Shown piece after piece: positions 1-9,762 of a stretch of 64,000 nt of DNA. The notes under the pieces were generated by a model that worked only from the letters and a program-made list of their open reading frames with translations, did no database searches and was not told where the DNA came from. The DNA comes from Tanypteryx hageni. Its lineage: Eukaryota > Arthropoda > Insecta > Odonata > Petaluridae. Position numbers and translations under genes: made by a program. Location: the NCBI GenBank assembly GCA_028673005.1, contig CM054117.1, positions 124,001-188,000 of the forward strand, given 5' to 3'. Within the stretch, counting starts at the first letter, position 1. Each line of letters begins with the position of its first letter.

Positions 1-469
1 AAATGCTTGCAGCATGCAAGCACAAACTACTAGTATGTTATATGTTATCATTATATATCGACGACTCTTACAGAGGAGGATATACCAACATATCACATAC
101 TAGTAGTTGGTGCTTGCATAAAGCAAGCATTTCATCTCACATTAAAAGAACATTCGTTTTTCAGACAGAAATTTCAACATTACAAATAGTCTTTTAATTC
201 TAAAGATTTCATTTCTGCAGCGATTTTCGTTTTTCCCACATGTAAGAATAATAGTTTAAAACAATCTCCAAATGTCGCAATTTTAAAAAATTTTATACTT
301 TCTTCATTATAAGGTTCTAATGCTACATATTTTAGCAAAATTTTAAAGTTGTAGCACTTCAAGAAATAAAATAATATTTTTCTAATTGATTAAAATTAAA
401 TAATTTTTAACGGCCGCCGCAATTTATATATGGTAACAATTTGAGTTGAAGGCTTTCGCAGCGTTGCTG

Positions 470-597
470 AATGCTGGTGGAGGTTTTCGGGTTTCGCTGC
501 GTTGGCGGCATTTCTGGCTCTCGACGTTTCGCAGACGCAGTCTGCATCTTCAGGAGATGAAGTGAGATCCGATGGTAGGGATCTGACTTTTATATTC
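470..597 (-). repeat. Inverted terminal repeat (pLTR) of the Penelope-like element, left arm
   Basis: Reverse complement of 2376-2506 with almost no differences apart from a 3 bp length change beside the ribozyme loop. It carries a minus-strand hammerhead-like core, which is sense with respect to the element. Confidence 0.9.
523..553 (-). ncRNA. Hammerhead-ribozyme-like motif in left pLTR
   Basis: Read on the minus strand: CTGAAGA (matches CUGANGA), a helix II of GCAGAC/GTCTGC closed by a TGC loop, GAAA, then CGTC ending at the expected cleavage C. TCTC before the core can pair with GAGA after it (helix I). Helix III would be only 1-2 bp, the minimal form reported for PLE hammerheads. Self-cleavage is inferred, not shown. 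Confidence 0.75.
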
Positions 598-614
598 ACT
601 CGTGCCTTCCTAGT

Positions 615-2474
615 TTAACCGTTGTCCATCGCTGATTGGCTCGTTCGAGTTGCTGTCCCTTTCTCTTTGGAGGTTGCTCCAACGTATTTTTCCTCCCTTT
701 CACTTTTCCGTTGGAAGAGTCGCTTCCATGTTGCGCTGATGCGCAAACCGTCGTCCCGGTTGAAATTGACCGGATGCTTTTCGATCTCAATAGCTTCGCG
801 AATTAACCTCGGAAAATATCGATCTTCTTTCGCGAGCAATTTCGTTTCTTGGAGCGTGATTTTATGTCCCGGGCCGGAGGTGAAGTGCTCCGCTATGGCC
901 GACTCCCTCCATTTTTTGTTCATCATGGCCCGTTTATGTTCGGCTAAGCGACAGCGAATGGATCGTCCTGTTTGTCCGACGTATACGTGTCCGCAGCTGC
1001 ATGGAATCCTGTAGACTCCTTCAGATGTTAGCGGGTCGAGTGCATCTTTCGCAGACGGAAGTTCTTCTTTTATTTTCCTTAGCGTGTTGAAACGGACGAC
1101 GATATTTTCTTTTTGTAGAATCCTGGCTATGCGTTCTGATGTCCCGGCGATGAAGGGAATTTTTGCGTAGGCTGTGGGTTTTGGTCGTTCCACCGAAGGT
1201 TTTTGTTTCGGTTTTATATTCCGCCGGATGAATGGGTGACTGTAGCCATTATTCATGAGTGCCCTTCTTATATGCTCTTCTTCGTCTTTTAGGGACTCGG
1301 GATCGGAAATCGTCTTTGCTCGGTGCATCAGGGTCTTGATTATTGATGCCTTCTGTTGAAGATGGTGATGAGAGGCAGCATGCAGGTAACGATCAGTGTG
1401 CGTCTTTTTCCGAAATACGCTGTGTCCAAGGCTTCCGTCAGGTCTCTTCTTCACCATGACGTCGAGAAATGGTAGGGTGCCGTTCTCTTCGACTTCCATG
1501 GTGAACTGGATGGCCGGGTGGACTTGGTTGAGTAGACGGTGGAACTCGTGAAGTTTATTTGTCCCATGGGGCCAAATGACGAATGTGTCATCCACGTAAA
1601 GCAGCCAGCATGAAGGACGAGGACCACATGATGATAGCGCCTTAGACTCGAAACGCTCCATATACAGATTGGCTATGACGGGGGAGAGAGGGCAGCCCAT
1701 AGCTGCTCCTTCCTTCTGCTCGTAAAACTGTCCGTTCCACAGGAAGTAGTTGTTGGTGAGGCAGAATTCTGTTAAATCCGGATAGTCTGCCGGAAGTCCA
1801 TGATGTATAAGCTCCTTCAAGATCTCGATGGAGTCCTTTATGGGAACCTTAGTGAAGAGTGAGGTCACGTCAAAGCTTACTAGAATATCGTTCTCCGATA
1901 CTTTCATGTCGTTTAGCCTATCTATGAAATGTGCTGAATTCTTCACGTGCGACTCCGTTCCGCCGACGTACGTCTGTAAGGTGCGTGCGAGGTATTTTGA
2001 CAGCCGATATGTTGGGGAGCCGATGGCGCTGACGATGGGTCTCAGGGGAACGTCGTTCTTGTGTATTTTTGGTAACCCATACAGTCGTGGAGGCCTGGAT
2101 GATGACGGCAGTAGGTTCCGTTGGTCTTCAATAGGTATGGAGGATTTCTTAATCAGTTCTCGGATTTTCCTTTCGGTTTTCATCGTCGGGTCGCCTTTGA
2201 GTGTGGAGTAAGTTGGATCGTCCAGCAGATTGCGGATCTTCTCGTCGTAGTCCTCCTTGGAGATAATTACGGTGGCGTTTCCCTTATCAGCCGGTAAAAT
2301 CACGATGCATTTGTTGTTTTTCAAATCTTTGATGGCCTGTCTTTCAGCTGTGGAGATGTTGGAGGATGGTGGTCTGAATATAAAAGTCAGATCCCTACCA
2401 TCGGATCTCACTTCATCTCCTGAAGATGCAGACTGCAACGTCTGCGAAACGTCGAGAGCCAGAAATGCCGCCAA
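615..2474 (-). CDS. Penelope-like reverse transcriptase with C-terminal GIY-YIG endonuclease
   Basis: A 619-residue uninterrupted ORF. PLE hallmarks in order: DKGNA near residue 65; YGLPKIHK near 130; SFDVTSLFTKVPI (RT motif A); GAAMGCPLSPVIANLYME (motif B); YVDD (catalytic motif C, near 295); FLDVMVKK; and a GIY-YIG nuclease from about residue 485 beginning GVYRIPCSCGHVYVGQTGRS, with LAEHKRA and a terminal NRDDGLRIS segment. The RT copies element RNA at a nick made by the nuclease, acting in the nucleus (family knowledge). The first ATG used lies inside the right terminal repeat, as is common for PLEs; a start further upstream or internal initiation cannot be excluded. All catalytic residues I can identify are present, so the product could be functional. 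Confidence 0.93.
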   Translation of the reverse strand: MAAFLALDVSQTLQSASSGDEVRSDGRDLTFIFRPPSSNISTAERQAIKDLKNNKCIVILPADKGNATVIISKEDYDEKIRNLLDDPTYSTLKGDPTMKTERKIRELIKKSSIPIEDQRNLLPSSSRPPRLYGLPKIHKNDVPLRPIVSAIGSPTYRLSKYLARTLQTYVGGTESHVKNSAHFIDRLNDMKVSENDILVSFDVTSLFTKVPIKDSIEILKELIHHGLPADYPDLTEFCLTNNYFLWNGQFYEQKEGAAMGCPLSPVIANLYMERFESKALSSCGPRPSCWLLYVDDTFVIWPHGTNKLHEFHRLLNQVHPAIQFTMEVEENGTLPFLDVMVKKRPDGSLGHSVFRKKTHTDRYLHAASHHHLQQKASIIKTLMHRAKTISDPESLKDEEEHIRRALMNNGYSHPFIRRNIKPKQKPSVERPKPTAYAKIPFIAGTSERIARILQKENIVVRFNTLRKIKEELPSAKDALDPLTSEGVYRIPCSCGHVYVGQTGRSIRCRLAEHKRAMMNKKWRESAIAEHFTSGPGHKITLQETKLLAKEDRYFPRLIREAIEIEKHPVNFNRDDGLRISATWKRLFQRKSEREEKYVGATSKEKGTATRTSQSAMDNG

Positions 2475-2506
2475 CGCAGCGAAACCCGAAAACCTCCACC
2501 AGCATT
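2376..2506 (+). repeat. Inverted terminal repeat (pLTR) of the Penelope-like element, right arm
   Basis: Partner of 470-597. It includes the start of the element's ORF on the minus strand and a plus-strand hammerhead-like core. Confidence 0.9.
2420..2453 (+). ncRNA. Hammerhead-ribozyme-like motif in right pLTR
   Basis: Same core as the left arm on the opposite strand: CTGAAGA, helix II GCAGAC/GTCTGC with loop TGCAAC, GAAA, CGTC. Helix I pairs TCTC (2416-2419) with GAGA (2454-2457). It is antisense to the element's ORF, as inverted arms require. Confidence 0.72.
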
Positions 2507-3744
2507 ATATATGGTAAATTTGAAATAATTGTTTGTGCAATCTTACTACTCTGTAAATAATTTGAAAATTTCATCTTCCTAGATCATCCCATAGTACCTA
2601 AACAGCTATCTATTTGTTTAAACTTTAGGAATTTTTAACTGCCAAAAAAATTAAAATATCAAAATTTGTACAATCCCTATTTCGTTTTTTTAAGAATTCT
2701 ACTTATAAAAAAAATTTCAACTTCGTGGCACATTCGGAAATACATAAACCTTGAAAATTTGTTTAAACAATTGCGAATTTTTAGCGGCCGCATTGTTGCA
2801 TTTTTTAAAGATTTTCGCTTTTTCTAGTCGGTTGTGCACAAAATCCTACCTAAGAAAAAAATTTCGAATCTCCAGCTTATATGGAAAGTGCCTAAACATT
2901 AGTATCCTCCTGTTATATGTTATCATTATATATCGACGACTCTTACAGAGGAGGATATAACATACTAATAGTTGGTGCTTGCATACTGCAAGCATTTCAT
3001 CTCAACATAAAAAAACATTCATTATTCATCTTTCATCATTACACATATATTTTTAATTCTAAATATTTCACCTCCGCAGCGATTTTCGTTTTTCCCTTAT
3101 GTAAAAATAATAGATTAAAACAATCCCAAAACTTCGCAATTTTAAGAACTTTACACTTTCTCCAATATGGGGTACTAATGCTACACATTTTAGCCAAATT
3201 TTAAAGTTGTAGCATTTCTATAAGTAAAATAATATAATTCTAATTGTTTAAAATTAAATAATTTTTAACGGCCGCGGCAATTCATATATGGTAAATTTGA
3301 AATGTTTATTTATGAAAATTTACTACTCTGTAAATAATTTGAAAATTTCAGCTTCCTAACTCATCCCGTAGTACCTAAACAGCTATCTATTTGTTTAAAC
3401 TTTAAGAATTTTTAACTGCCAAACAAATTAAAATATCAAAATTTGTATAATCCCTATTTCGTTTTTTTAAGAATTCTACTTATAAAAAAATTTCAACTCC
3501 GTGGCACATGCGGAAATACATAAACCATGAAAATTTGTTTAAACAATTGCGAATTTTTAGCGGCCGCATTGTTGCACTTTTTCTAGATTTTCGTTTTTTC
3601 TAGTCGGTTTTGCACAAAATCCTAACTATGAAAAAAATTTCGAATCTCCAGCACATCTGGAAGTGCCTAAACATTAGTATCCTCCTGTTATATGTTATAT
3701 CCTCCTCTGTAAGAGTCGTCGATATATAATAGATAACAGGAGGA

Positions 3745-4110
3745 TACTAATGTCCAGCCCAAACTACAAGAGCTAGAGAGCTCAAAGTTTCAGTTTTTGT
3801 AGATATGATGGAGAAACCTACAGATAAAATGAGATTTCTTACCTAAGTGACATAAGTTCGACTCCAGAAATTCCGAAAGTTGCGTTTTTTCCCATAAGAA
3901 AAGCATTGCGCCATTTTTGTAAATTAATTATGGGCACTTACCGGTAAACTAGAAAAATGAAATTAACAATGTTGCTAGATGGCCGCAATATCTATTAGGA
4001 ATTATTGTTACTTTCGCTTACAGTGTCTTGGGTTCGACTCCAGAGACCCGGAATATCTCCCATTAGTTAGCATGGGAAAACGTAATCTAGTGTGTAGACC
4101 AATCTAATAA
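3745..4110 (+). repeat. Module with two tRNA B-box-like motifs
   Basis: A segment inserted in, or alternating with, the array units, starting just after a flipped core. It contains AGTTCGACTCC (3855-3865) and GGTTCGACTCC (4031-4041), both close to the RNA polymerase III B-box consensus GGTTCGANNCC. Related copies lie at 32630-32960 (both boxes) and 31130-31240 (second box only). No convincing A-box or cloverleaf was seen, so this may be a decayed tRNA-derived SINE or a chance match. Confidence 0.45.
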
Positions 4111-5405
4111 ATTTAGGAAGCTGAAATTTTGCAAGATTATAGAACTTTTCTCATAACCAACTATAAAAATAGAAAATTTTAAAATTGTTAATTTTTAGGG
4201 GTTGTTTTAACCCCATTTGAACATTAAAGTTTAATAATTTTTTAGGTACTACGGGATGAGCTAGGAAGCTGCAATTTTCAAATTATTTACAGAACAGTGT
4301 ATTTGCACAAATAAAAATTTCAATCTCTCCATATATATATTGCAAAAACCGTTAAAAATGTTTAAATTTTAAACAATTAGAAAAATATTATTTTACTTGT
4401 AGATGTGCTACAACTTTAAAAGTTGGCTGAAAGGTGTAGCATTAGTACCCCATAATTGATAAAGTGTAAAATGTAAAATATTGCAACATTTGGGGATTGT
4501 TTTAAACTATTATTTTTACATGTGGGAAAAACGAAAATCGCTGCGGAGGTGAAATCTTTAGAATTAATAGAATATTTGTAATGATGAAATATCTGTCTGA
4601 AAAATTAATGTTTTTTCATGGTGAGATGAAATGCTTGCAGTATGCATGCACCTTCTACTAGTATGTTATATCCTCCTCTGTAAGAGTCGTCGATATATAA
4701 TGATAACATATAACAGGAGGATACTAATGTTTAGGCACTTGCAGATAAGCTGGAGATTCGAAATTTTTTTCTTAGGTAGGATTTTGTGCAAAACCCACTA
4801 GAAAAAACGAAAATCTTGAAAAACTGCAACAATGCGGCCGCTAAAAATTCGCAATTGTTTAAACAAATTTTCAAGGTTTATATATTTCCGAATGTGCCAC
4901 GGAGTTGAAATTTTTTTTATAAGTACAATTCTTAAAAAAACGAAATAGGGATTATACAAATTTTGATATTTTAATTTGTTTGGCAGTTAAAAATTCCTAA
5001 AATTTTAACAATTGGATAACTGTTTAGGTACTACGAAATGAGCTAGGAAGCTGAAATTTTCAAATTATGTACAGAGTAGTCCATTTGCACAAATAAACAT
5101 TTGAATCTATCCATAAACATATTGCGGCGGCAGTTAAAAATGTTTATAATTTAAGCAATTGGAAACATATTATTTCACTTCTAGAAGTACTACAACTTTA
5201 AAATTTGGCAGAAATGTGTAGCATTAGTACCCCATATTGGAGAAAGTGTAAAGTTCTAAAAATTGCGAAGTTTTGGGATTGTTTTAATCTATTATTTTTA
5301 CATAAGGGAAAAACGAAATTCGCTCCGGGGGTGAATTATTTAGAATTAAAAAAATATTTGTAATGATGAAATATGACAAATGAATGTTTTTTTATGTTGA
5401 GATAT

Positions 5406-6095
5406 CTAGAGACTGATTCCTCAATTTACTGAGCATGCTACATTTTAGTGATAACCAGCATCCAAATGGATAAAAGATGAGGTAATTTAAAAATTATAAC
5501 TAACTATTTTAGAAAAATCCTCAGATTATACCTAACACCATTTAATAAACTCTGTTAACAGTAGATAAGTTGTGTATAGAAAAGGGGAGCCAGTAAGGTG
5601 GAACTGATCCAGCACTGAAGGTACTGCAGATTGCTACAGCAGTGAAAGGGTTAAAGTAGAAATCATTACTGAAATGATCCAGTCATTCCTTTTAAAACAT
5701 ATCACAGACAATTCCCAATTAAACTATCAGATGCCATGACAACAAATGAATCACAAGGCCTTTGGCAAAGCTGGTATTTTTCTGCATTAGCCTTGCTTTA
5801 CACATGGACAGTTATATGTGAGATGCTCAATAGTTTGTAATAAAAATTCTTTTAAAATTCAAATAATAGTATGTTCTAAGCAAGGACCAACTCACAAATA
5901 ACATTTAAATAATAACAAAAAATAAAATAGGCTCCTAGTCAAAGTAAATACATAAGTATGCGACAACCCCAGCATCAATGTTGAGAAAGAATATTGCATT
6001 CCAGTAAAACTTTTCACCACCATCATTAGACATGTTTCATCACGATTTTGGCCTTGTTTCTTCTGTTAATTTTAATCCAACGAAATGCATAAAGT
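5406..6095. other. No gene or recognised repeat seen
   Basis: AT-rich DNA between the truncated array and the 3' end of the host gene. No conserved ORF, TIR or tandem structure was recognised. Confidence 0.5.
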
Positions 6096-6111
6096 AAATG
6101 ATATGCTCAAC

Positions 6112-6117
6112 TTTATT
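6112..6117 (-). promoter_or_regulatory. Candidate poly(A) signal of the MFSD6-like gene
   Basis: AATAAA on the minus strand, about 100 bases downstream of the stop codon at 6214. It would give a 3' UTR of roughly 120 nt. Confidence 0.5.
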
Positions 6118-6213
6118 TTTTTAATTATTGTAGTACAAATACATATAAAAAGTAAAATAACGGTGCACTATTCAGCTATGCAGACTTTCTTTAATATCTG
6201 CACTTCATAGAGG

Positions 6214-6287
6214 TCATGTGGAAACTTCAGCTGCTGCATTAGCTTCTGATGCTTCCTTTGGTGATTTGTATTGCACTTGATACATAG
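6214..6287 (-). CDS. Mfsd6: MFSD6-like transporter, terminal coding exon
   Basis: On the minus strand a pyrimidine-rich acceptor ending TTTTTCTAG precedes CTATGTATCAAGTGC. The exon supplies two bases that complete the G left by the exon at 37596-37745 (GCT, Ala), then 23 residues beginning MYQVQYKSPKEASEANAAAE and a TGA. It would be the cytosolic hydrophilic tail after the last membrane segment. The exact phase match, clean acceptor, in-frame stop and downstream AATAAA support it, but the tail itself is not a conserved part of the family, so assignment across a 31 kb intron is an inference. A cDNA read spanning the junction would settle it. Confidence 0.65.
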
Positions 6288-6639
6288 CTAGAAAAAGATA
6301 ATCGTATATGTATGACAATTATTACTCAATATATACAAATTAGGAGAATTTCCAATCAATTTACAAAAAGGTTTACAATATTGTAATAAAAATGGAGAAA
6401 CCTCCATTTAAGCATAAAAATTATAATTAAAAAAGAAGTACACAAATACACACCGGTTTAGGGGAAATTACTCCATGCCAGGGAATGAACACTCACACAA
6501 TCTCACACACTCTGGGTTTCGGGGAACTACTCCATGCCAGGGACCCTTGCGCACGAATCTCAGGAAGAAATAGTTACATTTTTGTAATGGGCAAGTTCCA
6601 TTCCAACATTATGATTACCATGAGAAGGTATTGAGCCTA

Positions 6640-7400
6640 CTTCAGGACCCAGCATAGAGACATCTACAATGGGACCCTACTGAATCCATCGTGAGAAAAC
6701 CTTGGCATTAATTAAGAAATCGGGTCTCTCCAAGGAGCTGCACAGAATACTATTATCACAGGCAGCAGTTCCTCCAAGATTCTACGGCCTCCCAAAAATT
6801 CATAAGGGGGAGGGGTACCACCCTGACCCATAGCCAGTGCTATTCTCCTGCTTACCTTTTGGCAAAATATCTGGCCAAACTTTTAGACCTTCTGACTGGA
6901 AAATGTGAGCATCATGTCAAGAATTCAACTGAATTCATATATATATATATATATATATATATCCAACCTGAGGACAGAACCAAACGACATCTTGGTTAGC
7001 TTCAATGTATTTTCCCTGTTTACATGAGTGCCAATACAGGGCAATTTGAAACTTGGAATTACATTTTAAGCCCAGCATCCTTAACTTGTTTTGCCACTCT
7101 TTCCTCCACGTACTTCCTCTACACTGGTCAGATACATGAGCAAATTGAAGGTGTGGCCATGGGTTCACCACCCCCTCCTGTGGTGGCTAATGTTTTTATG
7201 GAAGATTTCGAAGAAAAGGCACTCAACCCAGCACAGCAATGCCCCAAGTGCTTCATTAGATATGTTATCTGTACAGTGGAAATTGGTTAAGTGGTTTCCA
7301 CTGTACCTTTGTGATTTTGTCCCATGGGCCGGATATCCTGGCCGATGTCTTAAACCATTTGAACAGTCGGCACCCAAACACCCAGTTTACTATTCATATT
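6640..7400 (+). pseudogene. Decayed Penelope-like reverse transcriptase fragment
   Basis: Frames shift repeatedly, but PLE blocks can be read in order: LIKKSGLSKELHRIL, PPRFYGLPKIHK (about 6771-6806), NDILVSFNVFSLFT followed by a stop (near 6985-7035), HEQIEGVAMGSPPPPVVANV (7135-7195), and DFVPWAG in place of the segment following the YVDD box. An (AT)n tract interrupts it. The YVDD itself and the GIY-YIG domain are not readable. This is a dead copy of a different PLE lineage from the intact one at 437-2504. Confidence 0.8.
6937..6962. repeat. (AT)n microsatellite
   Basis: Thirteen uninterrupted AT units inside the decayed Penelope fragment. Confidence 0.95.
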
Positions 7401-7432
7401 AAATACGCATTTAGTACTTTTCCACAGTTTTT

Positions 7433-8107
7433 ACTTTCTCCATATGTAGTATAGGGGAAAGTATTGTTTTCATGAAAACAATCGACTTCGAGATTTCAAT
7501 GAAAATACATATTTTGAGGTCCCTAAACACATTTTGACCATTTTCTCGATGATGTCTCTGCAAGCATGCATGTAAGAGAGAGTATGTGATAGCTTTTTTG
7601 TGGGTGCTCGAACTCAAAAACTATAATTCAGGTCAATGCGAAATTTTATATTTAACATTTTTATAAAAGTCGGAAGAACAGATTAGTTTTTGGTAAAAAT
7701 AGGACAACTGGAAGTGGGTGTTTACTCTTGTCACTTATCCATTATTTTGAAATATTTGCTTTAATATTTGATAAATGTAAAAATAAATTGGAATAAAAGT
7801 TGTAGAAAAGTTAATTTTTTACAACCTTTGTTTGAAACATTTTTCCATATAATGCATTGTTTGAGAGATATCTTATATTTATAGCTGCCACCTACCAATG
7901 ACTGTTGTTAACAATTGATGCTTTGTTATATCTTAGTAATGCTCCTTTTTTTATTGTTGGATCTTTGTGGCTATATCCAATATCAGAAGGCTATGGTTTG
8001 AGTTTCTGTACTTGGTAAAGCCTAAAATTTTCTCGCAGTTTCTTAAAATATTTATTTTTATGTAACCTATTTGGAATTTTTAGAAATATTACAGATATGG
8101 AGAAAGT
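7433..8107 (+). mobile_element. Short TIR element, family X (ACTTTCTCCATAT ends), copy 1
   Basis: Begins ACTTTCTCCATATGTA and ends with the inverted counterpart TACAGATATGGAGAAAGT, 675 bp apart. A closely similar 670 bp copy lies at 38368-39037 and a partial reverse copy at 9763-10140. No coding capacity seen. Directly outside the right end, all three copies carry a palindromic CATGTGGTGGCCACATCAG-like motif, so the true end may lie a little further out. Confidence 0.75.
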
Positions 8108-8246
8108 CATGTGGTGGCCACATCAGATTTTTTACTTTGTATACTGAAAGCGATAGAACTCGCATTTGCCGAGATTGCTTCAGTAGTTGTTGGGTAGTCG
8201 TGGATTAAGTGACACTCTGTTCGTGTGCTGTGTAAAAAAATTGAGA

Positions 8247-8641
8247 ATGGAGCAGCATTCTGTAATCAAATTTTATTTTAAGTTGGAAAAAAGTGCCACA
8301 GAAGCATTCGAGGACATGAAAAAAGTTTATGGGGAACAATTTTTATCCTGTGCACGTGTATTTGAGTGGTTTGCATGTATTCGTGATGGTCGTGAGCCGA
8401 CTGAGGATCCTTTTTTTCGGAAACAAGGAATAATTCACAAGGAGTCGCTAACCTCGAACATCCTCCCTATTCCACTGATTTAGCTCAAGTAGACTACTCC
8501 CTATTTCCCAATATAAAAAGAGCGTTGACACAACATTTAAAGAGCATCACTTCAAAGGACTATCAGCGATGCTTCCAGGATTTGTATAACCGTTGTGATC
8601 AATGTATTGAATCAAATGGAGATTACTTTGAAAATAAATAA
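8247..8641 (+). pseudogene. Internally deleted mariner transposase
   Basis: Starts MEQHSVIKFYFKLEKSATEA and runs through KVYGEQFLSCARVFEWFA, the N-terminal helix-turn-helix of mariner/SETMAR-like transposases. At about 8430-8480 it jumps, with a frame change, to the C-terminal part: YSTDLAQVDYSLFPNIKRAL (mariner PPYSPDLAP region), then FQDLYNRCDQCIESNGDYFE and a stop. The catalytic core between these points, including the first aspartates, is missing. This is the usual shape of an internally deleted, non-autonomous mariner. No convincing terminal inverted repeats were located. Confidence 0.85.
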
Positions 8642-8720
8642 CTATCTTCTGAGCCTGAGGTCATTGTTTTATTTTTTACAAATTTAGTATCGTTATTTAA
8701 CGGGTGCATGGTATGTAAAT

Positions 8721-9089
8721 TTAAAAGACAAAGTCATGAAGTCTTTTTAGATTAGTACTTTCTAGATTCTGTGGAAACTCAACACTATAAGTCAAAGGAG
8801 CTAAAAGTTTTAGGGAGGAGACCTGAACAAACCTCGACGGGCACCATAGTGAACCTTTGCAGGCACCATGGCAGAAAAGTGACAAACTACTATGTTTACA
8901 AATTAACAAATGTTTGGCAAAGTGACAGATGGAAGTTGAGTAATTCTGGAAGGCATTCAAGTGTTCTTTGGGCCTATTGTTAAATTTTCTCCCAGTCTGT
9001 CCAAGGAAAACACCATTACAGTCATCAAAAAACAGTTTATAGACTCGACTTCTGTCCATTTCATCTACACTGTCCTTACAGTGAACCAA
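8721..9089 (-). pseudogene. GIY-YIG endonuclease fragment of a Penelope-type element
   Basis: A 122-codon frame containing RVYKLFFDDCNGVFLGQTGR then KEHLNAFQN, matching the start of the GIY-YIG nuclease and its following helix (compare GVYRIPCSCGHVYVGQTGRS in the intact element). The remainder is not recognisable and no RT motifs lie upstream. Probably the 3' remnant of a PLE on the opposite strand from the fragment at 6640. Confidence 0.65.
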
Positions 9090-9200
9090 TAAATTCTTCA
9101 GTTTAACGGAGGATTTGAAAGCAATTTTATGAAAATCACAAAAAATAAACTACCAAATTCCACTTGGGAAGGCCCAACTTTGTGGAAAGGTTCCATAATG

Positions 9201-9265
9201 CAGTGGTTTCCAAACTGTGGGGTGCGACCCTCTGGGGGAGCACATGGGATAGATCAGAGGGAGGG
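9201..9265 (+). repeat. hAT-like terminal sequence
   Basis: CAGTGGTTTCCAAACTGTGG followed by GGTGCGACCC resembles the terminal inverted repeat typical of hAT elements (CAGNGGTTCCCAAACT). No matching opposite end or 8 bp duplication was identified, so this is an orphan end. Confidence 0.5.
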
Positions 9266-9589
9266 GGCAATGTATACATGCCATCCATTTAGCCATCTTA
9301 ACTGTAAGACCTACAATATGCAGCCATCTAATCCTGGCCCTCAATTGCCTAGGATGTATCGTTTGCCTCCTTGTTTTTCTTAAGGTGGTTATATTAATTG
9401 CAATTGTATTTCCAGTATGTAGTGTTTATGATTTTTGACTGAACATCATATAGAGGGGAAGGGAGTGCAAAGGCATTTTTCTTGGGTGAGTGGGGTGAAG
9501 CTTTGTAATGTTTGGACATCAAAATTTCAGGGAGGGGAGGCAGTCGTCTTTTTCCATCCCCATCATAAACTGAATGTAATTAATTGAGT

Positions 9590-9745
9590 CAGGCATGACT
9601 TCGTGGAAGTAGGTGATGTTATTCATATTAAATACACAGCACTTTTCCACAATTTTTTATTTTTGGGATCAGTTTCGCATGTGATATGGCATCATCTGGC
9701 TGATGCTGTATCACATGCAAAACCGGTCGCAAACATAAAATATCT
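9590..9745. repeat. Remnant of a retroelement end with an 18 bp palindrome
   Basis: Shares ATTCATATTAAATAC...ACTTTTCCACA with the 3' side of the PLE fragment near 7392-7426. It contains inverted arms 9677-9694 and 9701-9718 (GCATGTGATA... against ...TATCACATGC) around a 6 base loop, followed by AAAACCGGTCGC. The CTGATG...GCAAAACCGGTC order resembles a degenerate hammerhead core, but key bases are changed. Confidence 0.45.
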
Positions 9746-9762
9746 GATGTGGACACCACATG

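Larger units (their letters stand above)
437..2504 (-). mobile_element. Penelope-like retroelement, apparently full length
   Basis: The element is bounded by an exact 13 bp target-site duplication TTATATATGGTAA (424-436 and 2505-2517). It lies inside a unit of the ~775 bp repeat, whose uninterrupted copies read straight across this position. It carries ~128 bp inverted terminal repeats (470-597 and 2376-2506) and a short unpaired tail (437-469) at the element's 3' side. A single ORF on the minus strand fills the interior. Penelope-like elements (PLEs) are known to have pLTRs that may be inverted, a short tail and variable TSDs; this fits. The intact ORF, exact TSD and near-identical arms suggest a recent insertion. 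Confidence 0.93.
1..5405. repeat. Array of ~775 bp repeat units (array A), mixed orientation
   Basis: Diverged copies of one ~775 bp unit. Landmarks are a short core around ATATATCGACGACTCTTAC bounded by TCCTCC/GGAGGA, a perfect hairpin GCTTGCA-N3-TGCAAGC close to ACTAG, and several GCGGCCGC-containing blocks. Forward cores lie near 50 and 2928, reverse cores near 3703 and 4668. The spacing from the core at ~60 to that at ~2915 is 2855 bp; subtracting the inserted Penelope element and one target duplication (2081 bp) leaves 774 bp, the same period as in the second array at 27-35 kb. Orientation flips at ~34 and ~3700. The right end near 5405 is truncated. Short open frames here are not conserved between units and are treated as non-coding. 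Confidence 0.85.

Noticed and set aside
3..197. Open frame at the window start
   Set aside because: Same satellite-derived translation as in array B.
4021..4050. Possible tRNA gene at GGTTCGACTCC
   Set aside because: Only the B-box-like segment is present; no A-box, acceptor stem or anticodon arm could be folded around it.
9677..9730. Third hammerhead ribozyme
   Set aside because: The CTGANGA box reads CTGATGC and the GAAA is preceded by altered pairing. At best it is a decayed motif, so it is listed only as a retroelement-end remnant.
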